NCBI RefSeq assembly: GCF_050948175.1
Contig: NC_135197.1
Span: 10,806,501-10,870,500, forward strand
DNA length: 64,000 bases
DNA from: Xylocopa sonorina
Lineage: Eukaryota; Arthropoda; Insecta; Hymenoptera; Apidae
Reading direction: 5' to 3'
Below are positions 61,906-64,000 of the stretch, in pieces. The notes under the pieces are model-generated. The model was not told the DNA's origin. It did no database searches and was given only the letters and a program-made list of their open reading frames with translations. The translations under genes and the position numbers were made by a program. Numbering within the stretch: position 1 is the first letter of the stretch; each line of letters starts with the position of its first letter.

Positions 61906-64000
61906 ATCGTCAGCCGTGGTTCAACGAGGCAAAAAGCATCCGCGAGGGATCTCGTAGTCGCAGCGACTGACGCTTGTCCAGAGTTCGCGCCTTGTAATAT
62001 CAGCTGCAAATTCTGAACCAGAAGGAGACACGCGGTCGAACTGTCTTCAGTATGTGTATTAACATTTTGGACGATGACTAAGATAATAAGATGATCGAAA
62101 AAAATATTATTCCTAGAAGTAACGCGATGAATGCTTGGTAACTGGCGATCGTAGTCAGTCGTAAGTCAGACCACTGTAAAATCTCAAATAAAGAAAGGTT
62201 TAGAATGACAATGGACACTGAATTCTATATCCTCTCGACTAATCCCACTCTGTACCAATATTTTACATCTTTCGCACGGCAGATTCGCGACTCTCGTATG
62301 TTTCATTTATCCCAGCCGGAATGGACAGAGTCACGGCGGAGCCGTAGTTTCTTGCAGCGGTGGGAAAAGTAGCGGCGGCTACGGGCGTCGCACAAAAGCC
62401 GGCTCATTCAGTTTCCGTAGTCCCAGCCGGATGAAATCCCGGACAAAAATACACGGGGTCTGCGACGACACGTGAAACGGGTCCGCGTAAAAAGATCCGT
62501 TGAAACAGCGAGGGCGTCGGGGCTCTATTTACATTCAGACTGGAGGAGACCTGGCCCGGTTCAAAAGTCAACCCCTTCAACAGCCTTTCGACTGTATCAA
62601 CCGCCGCCCTTAAACGAGGCCGCGTCGAACGCGCGCGGAAATTTTCAGAACACCCCCAGAGTTAGGGGCACTCGCAGCACCGTCTCGCTTTTCCGTGTTT
62701 TCCGCAAGCTTTTTACTTGGCCGCCACCGCGAGTTCCTCTCCCCGTGGACCGACCAAACTAAATTACGTGTTCCACGGACCGTCGACAGCTACTTCCCGC
62801 AAAAACTTTTCCATTTTAAATAAGAAATAAATTTACAGTTCCCAGGAACGTAGCACTGGGAGGAATATTCACTCGACTCCGGAAGATGCGTTGCGACGAC
62901 GAGGGTTGATAAAGAAAGGCGAGAGGAATTTCACGGCCTACGAATGTCTCGCAGAAATACTTAGAAACTCTTTGAGACTCTATCCATTGGTCTAGCTGAG
63001 TCGTTCATCCCTCGTTTCCCGCTTTTCCATGCAATTTCGACGGATCTCGAACTAAACACCTAGTATCTGAGAGAGGAGACAGAGCTCCAGGCGAGGACAC
63101 GAATATTGCTCTCCTTGGATGGCACCTCGAATTCCTTCTGTTCAACGTACGTATACTCGATTACAGGCGGCAACGGGTTGAATCTCAATCATGCGACGTA
63201 ACGACATACGTCACTTTGACGTTGTTCGTCGAACGTGTCTCGCCTACGAAAATTCGTCCGACCGTCCTGCAATCGGATCGCGTAATTAAACGTAACGATT
63301 GGGTGCTCGTTGCGCATCACGTCGAACCTCGCTGCACGATGGCCCGATTCTAAAAGGCACGCTGGAAGTATCATCGTGACAAATACACGCTTCCTCGGAG
63401 ACGAAAGCACGAAAACACCCCAGGTCTCGCAACAGCGCGCTCTGAATTTGAAAATTTTAATTTAGATCGAACGAGCCAAGGGACTAATCAAAGCTACGAT
63501 CTCCAGGAAAGAATTTGCATAACAATAAGGTCACCGGGTCCCAAATTCGCGATTCCAGAGGCAAGATCTCGTTTCCTGGGATGGAAAATTGCTGGTTTAC
63601 CAAAAAGCTGGACCAACGCGTACTCCCTCACAGAACACGAGTACCATGAAGAACACCAATGCCACAGCCTACCTTTGAACCGTGTGTTAGCAATTTCGCG
63701 ATAAGAAGAGACCTTCAGCAAGGTGTATCCGTTTCGAATATCGGAACGAAGTCGCGCGAAAGGGACAGTGCGATGGCCGGTGGCATAAAACGGAAGCAGA
63801 GATAGCTGGCCCGCGTTCTGGATGAACGACGACGCTCGTGGGAAATCTTACGCCGCGCGAAACGCGAGCGTAGCACGAACACACGGCATCGAGTCTTAAA
63901 CTTCCGGCGTTCCAACTCTTATCGGCCGTTTGCGTCCAACTTAATCGACCGATAAAACACGCCCCAACCAGCTGACGTACGAATTCGAGCAGCGACGAAG

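Larger units (their letters stand above)
55001..64000. other. Host non-coding DNA with a possible splice-site pair
   Basis: Contains the donor/acceptor pair at 60034/61241, T- and GA-rich tracts and a 207-codon minus frame (57862-58485) of ordinary amino-acid composition but no recognised domain. Nothing was recognised in the last 2 kb. Confidence 0.55.

Noticed and set aside
1..64000. CRISPR arrays, operons, Shine-Dalgarno sites, rRNA and snRNA genes
   Set aside because: Looked for and not seen. The window is animal nuclear DNA, where prokaryotic features are not expected.

Overview
This is a 64 kb stretch of animal nuclear DNA, almost all of it non-coding. Only one gene can be supported with confidence: the transposase of a complete Tc1-like (Tc1/mariner superfamily) DNA transposon at 37503-39151. 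The host DNA is moderately GC-rich and full of undepleted CpG (tcga, cgcg and gcg runs, even a (CG)7 tract), mixed with AT-rich words such as taattaa. It has no operon-like gene packing. That texture, with a Tc1 element, fits an insect, and high CpG makes a hymenopteran such as a bee a reasonable guess. The species call is inference from composition, not from a marker gene.

Layout. 1-37500: host DNA with no recognisable protein domain on either strand. It holds short GA-rich microsatellites, short tandem repeats, and several perfect hairpins, of which the one at 839-908 is the most improbable. 37503-39151: the transposon, flanked by TA duplications. It has 221-bp terminal inverted repeats that are identical base for base, IR/DR architecture (a 19-bp word at both ends of each repeat), and an uninterrupted 342-residue DD34E transposase on the minus strand. 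39154-64000: host DNA again, with weak gene-like signals: an initiator plus TATA-like pair before an 80-codon frame (47811-48135), a strong donor/acceptor pair at 60034/61241, and a YY1/Pho-like site at 48765.

The host sequence is stop-poor, so long open frames arise by chance, often in several overlapping frames at once. Frames of up to 269 codons were therefore not promoted to genes. The window could be an intergenic desert or part of a very large intron; nothing visible decides between these. I found no tRNA, rRNA, snRNA or CRISPR array and no second recognisable transposon, and I see no evidence for a new multi-gene system. The best result is a structurally perfect, probably very recent Tc1-like insertion.
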